This document shows positions 52,388 to 61,339 of a DNA stretch of 64,000 bases, piece after piece. The notes under the pieces were generated by a model. That model did not search any database. It was not told where the DNA came from and saw only the letters and a program-made list of their open reading frames with translations. The stretch is from an uncultured Eubacterium sp. Its GTDB lineage: Bacteria > Bacillota > Clostridia > Lachnospirales > CAG-274. Each line of letters begins with the position of its first letter. The first letter of the stretch is position 1. The translations under genes were made by a program, and so were the position numbers. The DNA is taken from assembly GCA_900545305.1 (NCBI GenBank), contig UQYD01000001.1, forward strand, positions 107,345 through 171,344. Reading direction: 5' to 3'.

Positions 52388-52423
52388 AAAAAAGTGAGTG
52401 GCTCTGTGGTCACTCACTTTTAT
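52388..52423. terminator. bidirectional terminator between Lon-like and OAH sulfhydrylase genes
   Basis: aaaagtgagtg (52390-52400) pairs with cactcactttt (52411-52421); A-run before and T-run after. Confidence 0.92.
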
Positions 52424-52430
52424 GTAAAAA

Positions 52431-53696
52431 TTAAATTTGGTCAAGAGCCTGTTGAATATCAGCAATAATATCCTCAGCATTTTCGATACCTACTGACATT
52501 CTGATAAGGTCAGGTGTTACACCACAGTCAATAAGCTGTTGGTCGGAAAGCTGTCTATGAGTTGATGTAGCAGGGTGAAGAACACCTGTTCTAGCATCGG
52601 CAACGTGGCATACAATATTAGCAAGTTTAAGTGAATTCATGAACTTAGCAGCACCTTCTCTGCCACCTTTAGGACCAAATGAAATTACACCACTGCAACC
52701 CTTTGGAAGGTACTTTTTAGCAAGTTCGTGGTATTTGTTGTCTTTAAGACCAGGATAGTTTACCCATTCAATTTTTGGATTTGCTTCTAAGTATTCAGCT
52801 ACTTTTTGAGCATTTTCACTGTGTCTTTCAACTCTTAAACAAAGTGTTTCAAGTCCTAAATTAAGAAGGAAACAGTTCATTGGAGCAGGGGCACAGCCTA
52901 AATCTCTCATCATTTGAACTCTGGCTTTTGTAATGAAAGCAGCTTTGCCGAATGCTTCAGTATAAACTACACCATGGTATGATTCATCAGGCTCAGTAAA
53001 TTCTGGGAATTTACCATTTGCCCAGTTAAAGTTACCACTATCTACAATAACGCCACCTAAAGCAACAGCATGACCGTCCATATACTTTGATGTTGAATGA
53101 GTTACAATATCAGCACCCCATTCAATAGGTCTACAGAGTACAGGAGTAGGGAATGTGTTGTCAACAATAAATGGTACATTGTTATTGTGGGCTAAAGTTG
53201 CGAATTTTTCAAGGTCAAGAACCTCAAGAGATGGATTTGCAAGAGTTTCGCCAAAAACAGCCTTTGTGTTAGGTTTAAATGCTTTCTGTAATTCTTCAAT
53301 ATCGGCAGTTTGGTCTACAAAAGTTACATCAATGCCAAATTTTTTAAGAGTTACGGCAAATAAATTGAAAGTTCCACCGTATATAGTAGTAGCACTAACA
53401 ACGTGGTCGCCAGCTTGACAAATATTCATAATGGCAATAAGTGATGCAGCCTGTCCAGCAGAAGTAAGCATAGCACCTACACCACCTTCAAGGTCAGCGA
53501 TTTTCTTTTCTACAGCATCAGCTGTTGGGTTTGCAAGTCTTGTATAAAAGAAACCATTGTCTTTTAAGTCAAACAAATCACCCATTTGTTCAGCTGTTGA
53601 ATACTTGTATGTAGTGCTTTGAACTATAGGTAAAACCCTAGGCTCACCGTTCTTTGGAGTATAACCTGATTGTATACATTTTGTTTCAATTTTCAT
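52431..53696 (-). CDS. O-acetylhomoserine sulfhydrylase
   Basis: 421 residues, Cys/Met-metabolism PLP fold. YTRLANPTADAVEKKIADLEGG, SAGQAASLIAIMNI, PFIVDNTFPTP and the PLP lysine in THSTSKYMDGHAVALGGV. The long insertion (FNWANGKFPEFTEPDESYHG) and start QSGYTPKNGEPRVLPI fit the OAH sulfhydrylase group (MetY) rather than cystathionine gamma-synthase. Makes homocysteine, the substrate of the methionine synthase at 58976. No SAM riboswitch or T-box upstream. Confidence 0.92.
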   Translation of the reverse strand: MKIETKCIQSGYTPKNGEPRVLPIVQSTTYKYSTAEQMGDLFDLKDNGFFYTRLANPTADAVEKKIADLEGGVGAMLTSAGQAASLIAIMNICQAGDHVVSATTIYGGTFNLFAVTLKKFGIDVTFVDQTADIEELQKAFKPNTKAVFGETLANPSLEVLDLEKFATLAHNNNVPFIVDNTFPTPVLCRPIEWGADIVTHSTSKYMDGHAVALGGVIVDSGNFNWANGKFPEFTEPDESYHGVVYTEAFGKAAFITKARVQMMRDLGCAPAPMNCFLLNLGLETLCLRVERHSENAQKVAEYLEANPKIEWVNYPGLKDNKYHELAKKYLPKGCSGVISFGPKGGREGAAKFMNSLKLANIVCHVADARTGVLHPATSTHRQLSDQQLIDCGVTPDLIRMSVGIENAEDIIADIQQALDQI

Positions 53697-53728
53697 AAAT
53701 TCATACCTCCCATATATGCGATGAGGGA

Positions 53729-53757
53729 ATTATACCATAAAATGCTCATTTTTTCAA
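53729..53757 (-). promoter_or_regulatory. OAH sulfhydrylase promoter
   Basis: Minus strand TTGAAA (53752-53757), 17-nt spacer ending TGG, perfect TATAAT (53729-53734). Confidence 0.85.
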
Positions 53758-53814
53758 TAAGGCTAGGTGTTTTTTTGCCTAAAGTTCACAATGGCATAGT
53801 GGATATAAATGTGG

Positions 53815-53820
53815 TATACT
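53815..53820 (+). promoter_or_regulatory. extended -10 of tcdA
   Basis: TGGTATACT (-10 at 53815-53820), 20 nt before ATG 53841; -35 weak. Confidence 0.45.
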
Positions 53821-53840
53821 TTAAGAGAGGTGACATAAAT

Positions 53841-54545
53841 ATGGATTGGTATGAAAGAACGAGAATGCTCATAGGTAATGAAGCAGTAGAAAAATTGGCA
53901 CAGGCTAATGTAATAATTTTTGGTGTGGGAGGAGTTGGTTCATATATTTCAGAGGCTGTAGCAAGAGCCGGTGTGGGAAGTATAACGCTGGTTGATAATG
54001 ATACAGTTGCTGAAACAAACTTGAATAGACAGATTGTAGCTCTTAGGTCCACAATAGGAAGTATGAAAACTCAAGTTATGGCAGACAGAATAAAGGAAAT
54101 TAACCCAGACTGTAATGTTAAAACAATAAATGAATTTGTTTTATATGATAACATTGATGATATATTGACTGACGAATATAACTATGTAGCTGATGCAGTA
54201 GATACTGTTACGGCTAAACTTGCCATAATTATGAAAGCCAAGGAATTAAATATTCCAGTTATTTCATCAATGGGAACAGGAAATAAACTTCATCCGGAAA
54301 TGTTGGAAATTACAGATGTATTCAAAACTTCCGTCTGTCCATTAGCTAAAGTAATGAGAAAGGAATTAAAGGATAGAGGTATCAAGAAATTAAAAGTATG
54401 TTATAGTAAGGAAATACCTTTGAAACCTTTAGTTTCAGAAGAAGTAACCAACAAACGTTCAACACCGGGAAGTATAAGTTTTGTTCCTAGTACAGCCGGT
54501 TTACTAATAGCAGGGGAAATAATAAGAGATATTTGTAGTCTTTAA
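53841..54545 (+). CDS. tcdA: tRNA threonylcarbamoyladenosine dehydratase TcdA
   Basis: 234 residues, ThiF/E1 fold. ANVIIFGVGGVGSYISEAVARAGVG (nucleotide loop), LVDNDTVAETNLNRQIVA, DAVDTVTAKLAI and SMGTGNKLHPEMLEITDVFKTSVCPLAKVMRKEL with the YgdL/CsdL-type C-terminus. Cyclises t6A made by the TsaE/TsaB system encoded 5 kb away. ATG 53841 after agaggtga; the longer open frame upstream overlaps the metY promoter. Confidence 0.92.
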   Translation: MDWYERTRMLIGNEAVEKLAQANVIIFGVGGVGSYISEAVARAGVGSITLVDNDTVAETNLNRQIVALRSTIGSMKTQVMADRIKEINPDCNVKTINEFVLYDNIDDILTDEYNYVADAVDTVTAKLAIIMKAKELNIPVISSMGTGNKLHPEMLEITDVFKTSVCPLAKVMRKELKDRGIKKLKVCYSKEIPLKPLVSEEVTNKRSTPGSISFVPSTAGLLIAGEIIRDICSL

Positions 54546-54572
54546 ACTAAAAAATAGTAAGGGGAAATAAGT

Positions 54573-56141
54573 ATGTTTAAAAGATTTTTATTTGTATTAT
54601 TGTGTATTGTCAGTGTATTTTCTCTTTCTACAATAGTCTTTGGTAAAGATGATGTTGCAGAAAGATTAGATACTGTTGTAAATTTTGATGGCCAAAAAAT
54701 AGAATTTACTTCTTATGATATAAACGGAAGTAAATATATGAAGATATATGATTTAGCATATTTGCTAAAGGAAACACCTCTCAAGTTTGATGTTGACTTT
54801 ACATCACAGAATAAAAAAGATATGAAAATTACCGTTGGAAAAGCATATACCAACAAAGATAATGTGGCAGTTCTTACACATACTGGAGAAAAATATGCTA
54901 AGCCTAAATATGTTGATATTAATATAACTGATGGTGAAAATGATTATAAATTCAAAGGTGTAAATATTAATGGATATAATTTCATAAAAGTCAGAGATTT
55001 ATCAGAAGTTGTTGGATTTAAGTTATGTTGGAGAATGTATATATCTACTTTAACATTTAATAAACCAGTTTCCAAGTTATCTGACTTTACAAAAAATCCA
55101 GAAGAAATTACATCATTAAGTGATTTTATGACAGGAGATTACTTAAATTATATTTCTGATTACACAAAGAATTATATACATAATGATTTAGATATAGCAG
55201 CCCATTTAATGGGTTATAATTACTCAAAGTATGTTGAACCTACTTCAGATAATTACAAGAATTTTAAGTTAAATGACGACAATATTAATTTTAATATTGA
55301 TTTAAGTGATTTAAAGATTAAAAATTATGAAAATATTTCAGTTGCTATAAAGTATAGTGATTTAAGTGATTATATTTCTACCAACGAAACTGTACACTTA
55401 TCACTTCTTATGGCTCCAACAGAAGAAATGAATGAAGAAACTGCTACATTTGATACAACAAAAGAGCAGTTTAATAAAAAAGTATCTACAACAAGTGAAA
55501 CTACTACAGAGTCTACAACTTATTATGTTGACCCAAACAAGCCTATGATAGCACTTACATTTGATGATGGTCCAAGAAAGGGCAGTACAGAACTTATTGT
55601 AGATGCACTTAAAAAGGTAAATGGTAGAGCTACTTTCTTTGTTGTTGGACAGATGGTAGAACAAAGTCCGGACCTTGTTAAGAAAGCTGTAGAGGCAGGT
55701 TGTCAAATTGGTAATCATACATATGACCATGCCAACTTAAATAAATTAGGTGCTTATGGAGTAAAAACAGAAGTTAATAAATGTTCAAATGCTGTTTATG
55801 CAGCAGCCGGAGTTTATCCGATGATAGGCAGACCTCCATATGGTTCTGTAAATCAGACTGTTAGAAATGCCGTAAGTATTCCTTGGTTTAACTGGAATGT
55901 AGATACATTGGATTGGAAGAACAGAGATGCCAACTATGTATATAATTACGTTATCAATAATGTAAAAGACGGTCAGGTAATTCTTATGCACGATTTACAC
56001 CCAACTACAGCACAGGCTATGGTAAGAGCTATTCCAAAACTTCATGAAATGGGCTATCAGCTTGTAACTATTGATGAAATGGCAAAGGTTAAAGGTGGCT
56101 ATGAAAACATACCTGGCTATGTAAAAGCAACTGTAAAATAA
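54573..56141 (+). CDS. secreted polysaccharide deacetylase (CE4) with N-terminal stalk domain
   Basis: 522 residues. Signal peptide FKRFLFVLLCIVSVFSLSTIVFG; two copies of a copper-amine-oxidase-N-like repeat (FDGQKIEFTSYDINGSKYMKIYDLAYLL and FKGVNINGYNFIKVRDLSEVVGF); a Ser/Thr linker (STTSETTTESTTY); then the NodB domain with TFDDGP, NHTYDHANL metal motif, RPPYG, WNVDTLDWKN and LMHDLHP (about 325-500). All catalytic blocks intact. Deacetylates peptidoglycan or another wall glycan outside the cell. 27 nt after tcdA. Confidence 0.93.
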   Translation: MFKRFLFVLLCIVSVFSLSTIVFGKDDVAERLDTVVNFDGQKIEFTSYDINGSKYMKIYDLAYLLKETPLKFDVDFTSQNKKDMKITVGKAYTNKDNVAVLTHTGEKYAKPKYVDINITDGENDYKFKGVNINGYNFIKVRDLSEVVGFKLCWRMYISTLTFNKPVSKLSDFTKNPEEITSLSDFMTGDYLNYISDYTKNYIHNDLDIAAHLMGYNYSKYVEPTSDNYKNFKLNDDNINFNIDLSDLKIKNYENISVAIKYSDLSDYISTNETVHLSLLMAPTEEMNEETATFDTTKEQFNKKVSTTSETTTESTTYYVDPNKPMIALTFDDGPRKGSTELIVDALKKVNGRATFFVVGQMVEQSPDLVKKAVEAGCQIGNHTYDHANLNKLGAYGVKTEVNKCSNAVYAAAGVYPMIGRPPYGSVNQTVRNAVSIPWFNWNVDTLDWKNRDANYVYNYVINNVKDGQVILMHDLHPTTAQAMVRAIPKLHEMGYQLVTIDEMAKVKGGYENIPGYVKATVK

Positions 56142-56226
56142 AGGTGTATTTTAGGTTTAATTGTTGTAATTACTAAAAAAATATAATATATTGCAATAAT
56201 AAATGTTAAAATTTGATAAAGCACTA

Positions 56227-56255
56227 TTGAAATGATTTGTTAAATTTGGTATAAT
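56227..56255 (+). promoter_or_regulatory. promoter of the phosphofructokinase gene
   Basis: TTGAAA (56227-56232), 17-nt spacer ending TGG, TATAAT (56250-56255). Confidence 0.85.
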
Positions 56256-56290
56256 TAAGTAAAGAAAATGTACCGAAAGGGGAAATTAAA

Positions 56291-57514
56291 ATGGCACATA
56301 ATATTATAGTAGGACAGTCAGGTGGTCCAACTTCAGTAATTAACTCTAGCCTTGCTGGTGTATTTGCAACAGCAAAGGAGTTGGGAGCAGGTAAAATTTA
56401 TGGTATGCGTAATGGTATCGAAGGTCTTTTAGAGGAAAGATACATTGATATGACTGAGTACATAAAGAATAGTATGGATGTTGAAATATTAAAGAGAACT
56501 CCATCTTCATTCTTAGGTTCTTGTCGTTTCAAACTTCCTACAGCTGAAAAAAGTCCTGAAACTTACGAAAAGATTATTGCAGTGTTAAGAAAACTTGATA
56601 TTCAGCATTTCTTCTACATTGGTGGAAATGATTCAATGGATACAATTAAGCAGCTTAGTGAATATGCAAAGGCAAAGAACATTACAGATATTACTTTTAT
56701 GGGTGTTCCAAAGACTATTGATAATGACCTTGCTGTTACAGACCATACACCTGGTTATGGTAGTGCTGCAAAGTACATTGCATCTACAATGAAAGAAATT
56801 ATAAGAGATGCTTTAGTTCAGCCTATTAAGATTGTAAATATTATTGAAATTATGGGTAGAAATGCTGGTTGGCTTACAGCTGCATCAGCTCTTGCAAAGG
56901 GCGACGATTGTGAAGGTGTTGACCTTATTTACTTACCGGAAACAGTTTTCGATATTAACAAGTTTGTAGCTAAGGTTCAGGAAATTCAGAAGACTAAGAA
57001 GCAGATTGTTGTAGCAGTATCTGAAGGTGTTAAGACAGCTGATGGCAAGTATGTTTGCGAATCTGCATCATCAAATATGCTCGTAGATAGTTTTGGTCAC
57101 AAGCAGTTAAGTGGTACAGCATCAGCTCTTGCTAATGTTATTTCTAATGAAATTGGTTGCAAGACTAGAGCTATTGAATTTAGTACAATCCAAAGATGTG
57201 CTAGCCATATTGCTTCTCTTACAGACGTAAATGAAGCATTTATCGTTGGTGGTATTGCTGTTAAGGCTGCTTTTGACGGTGAAACTGGTAAGGTTGGTAT
57301 TTTCCAGAGATTATCAAACAAGCCTTACTTAATGGGTACAAGCATTTATGATGTAAACGCTATTGCTAATGTTGAAAAGACTGTTCCACAGGAATGGATA
57401 ATTAATGATGGTACAGGTGTTTCTCAGGAAGCTCTTGATTATATGCGTCCACTTATTCAGGGTGAAATTTATCCATATATGGTTGATGGTCTTCCAAGAC
57501 ATATCAAACTTTAA
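56291..57514 (+). CDS. 6-phosphofructokinase, probably PPi-dependent
   Basis: 407 residues. VGQSGGPTSVINSSLAG, FFYIGGNDSMDTIKQL, GVPKTIDNDLAVTDHTPGYGSAAKYI and EIMGRNAGWLTAASALA. ATP-PFKs carry GGDGS and PxTIDND-Gly at these sites; an Asp one position on (GGNDS) and Lys in PKTIDND mark PPi-type enzymes. Longer than ATP-PFK (about 320). Phosphoryl donor is inferred from these two positions. Confidence 0.88.
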   Translation: MAHNIIVGQSGGPTSVINSSLAGVFATAKELGAGKIYGMRNGIEGLLEERYIDMTEYIKNSMDVEILKRTPSSFLGSCRFKLPTAEKSPETYEKIIAVLRKLDIQHFFYIGGNDSMDTIKQLSEYAKAKNITDITFMGVPKTIDNDLAVTDHTPGYGSAAKYIASTMKEIIRDALVQPIKIVNIIEIMGRNAGWLTAASALAKGDDCEGVDLIYLPETVFDINKFVAKVQEIQKTKKQIVVAVSEGVKTADGKYVCESASSNMLVDSFGHKQLSGTASALANVISNEIGCKTRAIEFSTIQRCASHIASLTDVNEAFIVGGIAVKAAFDGETGKVGIFQRLSNKPYLMGTSIYDVNAIANVEKTVPQEWIINDGTGVSQEALDYMRPLIQGEIYPYMVDGLPRHIKL

Positions 57515-57521
57515 TTTATTT

Positions 57522-57554
57522 AGGGTATGACGCTTGTCATACCCTTTATTTTTT
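57522..57554 (+). terminator. terminator after the phosphofructokinase gene
   Basis: Perfect stem agggtatgac / gtcataccct (57522-57531 with 57536-57545), GCTT loop, T-run to 57554; the RBS of the next gene starts at 57555. Confidence 0.93.
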
Positions 57555-57567
57555 AGGGGGATTATGT

Positions 57568-58407
57568 TTGTATAGATTAAAGGAATTGGCTATAGAAGTA
57601 GCTGAAAGATTTAAGAGAAATGAGCTTAATATAGTAGCAGATGCTTTGGCATTCAGACTTATATTATCTATTTTTCCTCTTATTTTATTTATGATTTCGC
57701 TTTTGGGTATGTTGAATTTATCTTATGATAGAGAACTTACTAATATTTTAGCCTCCTTACCTGATGAAATGCAGTTAATTTTGCAAAATTTCATTAAGGA
57801 AGTAGGAGCAAATACAAGTTATGGCTTATTGTCTACAAGTTTAATAGTTGCTTTAATAAGTGCATCATCAGGTTTTTATGGTTTGGTAAGAGGCGTAAAA
57901 AAGGCTTATGACGAAGATTTAATAAACAAGTTTATTAAAATGAGATTACAGAGCATATTGCTTGTTATAATTTTCGTAGCTTGTATTGTCTTAACACTTT
58001 ATGTATTTACATTTGGTAGCGTAATAAATGATTTTATCGTAAAAATTGGTTTGATACAGAGTATACCGTCTTTTTTAACTGGGTTCTTTATGTATTTTCT
58101 AAATGCTTTTGTTATGTTTGTCTTTTTGATTATACTGAATATGTTCTGTGTTAAAAGAAAATTGCCGTTTAGAAGACTTATACCGGGAACTTTGTTTACA
58201 ATGGGTTCTTGGATGATAATATCTAAACTTTTTAATATTTATATATCAAATTTTTCAAGATATAATATTGTCTATGGAAGTATTGGAACACTGTTTGTAT
58301 TTGCCTTATGGATAAATATATTTTCCTATGTCCTTTTACTAGGGGGACAAATTAATGCAGTTTTCTGCGATGATAATTATATGATAGAACTTATTTCTTA
58401 TCATTAA
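57568..58407 (+). CDS. YihY/BrkB-family membrane protein
   Basis: 279 residues, six hydrophobic segments. NIVADALAFRLILSIFPLILFMISLLGML, SASSGFYGLVRGVKKAYD, RKLPFRRLIPGTLFTMGSWMI and FSRYNIVYGSIGTLFVFALWINIFSYVLLLGGQINAV are the family blocks. Not RNase BN despite old names; function unknown. TTG 57568 lies 7 nt after aggggg, directly behind a terminator. Confidence 0.88.
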   Translation: MYRLKELAIEVAERFKRNELNIVADALAFRLILSIFPLILFMISLLGMLNLSYDRELTNILASLPDEMQLILQNFIKEVGANTSYGLLSTSLIVALISASSGFYGLVRGVKKAYDEDLINKFIKMRLQSILLVIIFVACIVLTLYVFTFGSVINDFIVKIGLIQSIPSFLTGFFMYFLNAFVMFVFLIILNMFCVKRKLPFRRLIPGTLFTMGSWMIISKLFNIYISNFSRYNIVYGSIGTLFVFALWINIFSYVLLLGGQINAVFCDDNYMIELISYH

Positions 58408-58433
58408 TTGTACAAAAGATAAGGGGTGTTTTT

Positions 58434-58925
58434 ATGTTTTTTATAGAAAATTTAATAATTCAGTTGTTTGTAAGTGCTTTACCAAATGAGATACAAGTAT
58501 TAACGTCAGTATTGTTGATATTGTTAGTATATATAGTAAGTTGGAGAGTGTTTTCAAAAGCAGGTGAAAAAGGCTGGAAATCACTTATTCCTTTTTATAA
58601 TGGATATGTTCAATATAAGTTTCTAAAAATGAAAAATTTGTACTGGCTATTATTAATATTACAATTTTGTATAGTATCTGTATCTATTATGTTTGCAAAT
58701 ACAAAAAATATTTTTGTTACTGTTTTTACAACTTTAATATTGATTTTAATGGTACTAGCTATTGCTTATATAGATTTTACTTCTTGTAGCAGACTTGCTA
58801 CTTCTTTTGGCAAGGGTAAAAAATTTACATGGGGTATTTTTATTTTTAGATTTTTATTTACTGCTATAATTGCTTTTGACAAATCAGAATTTAAAGCACC
58901 ACAAAATGAATTGAGAATAAAATAA
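58434..58925 (+). CDS. DUF5684-type membrane protein
   Basis: 163 residues with about four hydrophobic segments. The block WRVFSKAGEKGWKSLIPFYNGYVQYKF (GW..LIPFYN) is typical of DUF5684, small integral membrane proteins sometimes near signal peptidases. No catalytic motif. RBS aagggg. Co-directional with the YihY gene, 26 nt behind it. Confidence 0.75.
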   Translation: MFFIENLIIQLFVSALPNEIQVLTSVLLILLVYIVSWRVFSKAGEKGWKSLIPFYNGYVQYKFLKMKNLYWLLLILQFCIVSVSIMFANTKNIFVTVFTTLILILMVLAIAYIDFTSCSRLATSFGKGKKFTWGIFIFRFLFTAIIAFDKSEFKAPQNELRIK

Positions 58926-58927
58926 TT

Positions 58928-58969
58928 AAAGACCTCTATTTTGGTTTATTTCAAAATAGAGGTCTTTTT
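58928..58969. terminator. bidirectional terminator between DUF5684 and metH genes
   Basis: Perfect 16-bp stem aaagacctctattttg / caaaatagaggtcttt (58928-58943 with 58952-58967). Confidence 0.93.
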
Positions 58970-58975
58970 GTGTAT

Positions 58976-61339
58976 TTATCCAATAACCTGTTTTGCTATA
59001 TCTACAGATTGCTTTGCATCTTTAGAATAGAAATCAGCACCTATTTTTTCGGCATATTCTGGTGTTAAAACAGCACCACCAACCATTATTTTACAGTTGA
59101 GATTATTTTCTTTTATAAGTTTTATTGTATCTTCCATTGAACCAAGAGTAGTTGTCATAAGGGCACTGAGACCTACAAGCTGACAATCGTGTTCTTTTAT
59201 GGCATCGACTACAGCTTGATATTCAACATCTTTTCCTAAGTCTGTAACTGTATAACCATAGTTTTCAAGAAGTACCTTTACAATGTTTTTACCTATATCG
59301 TGAACATCACCCTTAACTGTGGCAACAACTATATTTCCTTTACTAACTGGAGTATTGTTACCGTTTGCTAAGTGATTTTTGATTACTTCAAAAGCTTCTT
59401 GAGCTACACCGGCTGAAAGAATAAGCTGAGGTAAGAAGATTTTACCTGATTCAAAATCAGCACCGGTTTTGTCAAGGGCAGGAACAACTATTTCATTTAC
59501 AATTTCCATTGGGTCAGTTGCTTCTAAAAGTTTTTCTGTGATTCTTTTAGCATCGCCTTTAAGACCTTTTTCAATAGCATAATCAAGGGTACAATCTTCA
59601 GCAGATACCTTTTCTGTCTTAGGTGCTTGTGTATTATCGTTACCATAGGCCTCAATATATTCTACAGAGTTTACATCATAGTTTGCCAATAATCTGTAAG
59701 CTCTTACTGCACCTGTCATAGAATCAATATTAGGATTAATAATAGGTAAATCAAGACCACTATGAAGTGCCATTGCAAGGAAATTGCAATTTACAAGACC
59801 TCTGTTAGGTAAACCAAATGAAATATTAGATACACCAAGTACAGTATGAAGACCTAACTGAGTTTTAACCATATTTACTGCCTTTAATGTTTCCATTACT
59901 GCAGCCTGTTCAGCTGATGCTGTAAGGGTAAGACAGTCAATAAAGATGTTTTCCTTTGGAATACCAATTTCCAAAGCTCTGTTCATTATCTTCTTTGCTA
60001 TTTCAAATCTCTTTTCTGCCTTTGGAGGAATACCGTCTTTATCAAGGGTAAGACCAACAACAGCAGCACCATACTTCTTAACAATAGGTAATACATTCTT
60101 TAATGATTCTTCTTCGCCGTTTACGGAATTTACTATTGCCTTACCGTTATACACTCTTAAAGCAGCTTCAAGAACTTCAGGAATAGTTGAGTCTAACTGT
60201 AATGGAAGGTTTGTAACACCTTGTAATGCCTTTACAGTTTTAATCATCATTTCTTTTTCATCAATGCCTGGAAGACCTACATTTACGTCAAGAATTTCAG
60301 CACCACCTTGTGCCTGTTCAATAGCCTGTCCAAGAATATAGTCAAGGTCGTTGTTTTTTAATGCCTCTTTAAAACGTTTTTTACCAGTAGGGTTAATTCT
60401 TTCGCCAATAATTCTAGGCTGATTTATTACTACTGTTTTACTAGAAGAACAAACGGCAGATGGTAGTTCCTTTTTCTCTACCTTAGGGTGAATTGTACTT
60501 AATTTCTTTATTGTAGCTTTTATATATTCTGGATTTGTACCACAGCAACCACCAACAACTCTGATGCCGTAATTGGACATATCTGCTACGTATGATGCAA
60601 ATTCTTCAGGTGTAATGTCATATGTGTTTGTAATAGGGTCAGGCAAACCGGCATTCGGCTTTACAACTAAAGGAAGGTTAGTCCATTTAGAAAGCTCGCC
60701 TATAATAGGCAAGAGTTCCTTTGGACCAAGAGAACAGTTTAAACCTATGGCAGAAACACCAAGACCATTTAATGTAATTGCCATTGATGGAATATCACAA
60801 CCTGTAAATGTTCTTCTGTTTTCTTCAAAAGTCATAGTTACAATAATAGGTTTGTCTGAATTTTCTCTGGCAGCAAGAACGGCAGCCTTAACTTCGTAAA
60901 TATCTGTCATTGTTTCAAAAACAATAATGTCAGCATCACTACCGGCAACAATCTGTTCTTTAAAAATATCATAGGCTTCTTCAAAAGTAAGACTGCCAGT
61001 AGGTTCTAAAAGCTGACCAATAGGTCCAATATCTAAAGCTACAAGACCGTTGTAGTTCTTACAAGCCTCTTTAGCGTTTTTTACAGCAGCTTTTATAATT
61101 TCTGTTGGGCTGTATGGGCAATCCTTTAATTTGTATGAATTAGCACCGAAAGTGTTGGCATAAACAACTTGTGAACCTGCCTCAAGATAGGCTTTGTGAA
61201 TACCTATAATTTTTTCCGGTTCAGTTATACTTAAAACTTCAGGAATACTACCTAATTTTAAGCCTTGTGCCTGTAACATAGTACCCATAGCACCGTCTAA
61301 GAATATATAGTCTTTTTCTAATAATTTATTAAAATCCAC
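58976..61339 (-). CDS. metH: cobalamin-dependent methionine synthase, core without activation domain
   Basis: 787 residues against about 1200 for E. coli MetH. Homocysteine domain with zinc cysteines in GLNCSLGP (about 205) and VVGGCCGTNP (about 270); pterin-binding domain starting IIGERINPTGKKRFKEAL (about 315-560); B12 cap (about 585-660) and B12-binding domain with GDVHDIGKNIVKVLL (about 680). The AdoMet/reactivation domain is missing and is encoded by the upstream overlapping gene. GTG start with ggagga. Confidence 0.95.
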   Translation of the reverse strand: MDFNKLLEKDYIFLDGAMGTMLQAQGLKLGSIPEVLSITEPEKIIGIHKAYLEAGSQVVYANTFGANSYKLKDCPYSPTEIIKAAVKNAKEACKNYNGLVALDIGPIGQLLEPTGSLTFEEAYDIFKEQIVAGSDADIIVFETMTDIYEVKAAVLAARENSDKPIIVTMTFEENRRTFTGCDIPSMAITLNGLGVSAIGLNCSLGPKELLPIIGELSKWTNLPLVVKPNAGLPDPITNTYDITPEEFASYVADMSNYGIRVVGGCCGTNPEYIKATIKKLSTIHPKVEKKELPSAVCSSSKTVVINQPRIIGERINPTGKKRFKEALKNNDLDYILGQAIEQAQGGAEILDVNVGLPGIDEKEMMIKTVKALQGVTNLPLQLDSTIPEVLEAALRVYNGKAIVNSVNGEEESLKNVLPIVKKYGAAVVGLTLDKDGIPPKAEKRFEIAKKIMNRALEIGIPKENIFIDCLTLTASAEQAAVMETLKAVNMVKTQLGLHTVLGVSNISFGLPNRGLVNCNFLAMALHSGLDLPIINPNIDSMTGAVRAYRLLANYDVNSVEYIEAYGNDNTQAPKTEKVSAEDCTLDYAIEKGLKGDAKRITEKLLEATDPMEIVNEIVVPALDKTGADFESGKIFLPQLILSAGVAQEAFEVIKNHLANGNNTPVSKGNIVVATVKGDVHDIGKNIVKVLLENYGYTVTDLGKDVEYQAVVDAIKEHDCQLVGLSALMTTTLGSMEDTIKLIKENNLNCKIMVGGAVLTPEYAEKIGADFYSKDAKQSVDIAKQVIG

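Noticed and set aside
52431..53840. SAM riboswitch or T-box before the OAH sulfhydrylase gene
   Set aside because: Only about 35 nt separate the promoter -10 from the start codon, too short for either element.
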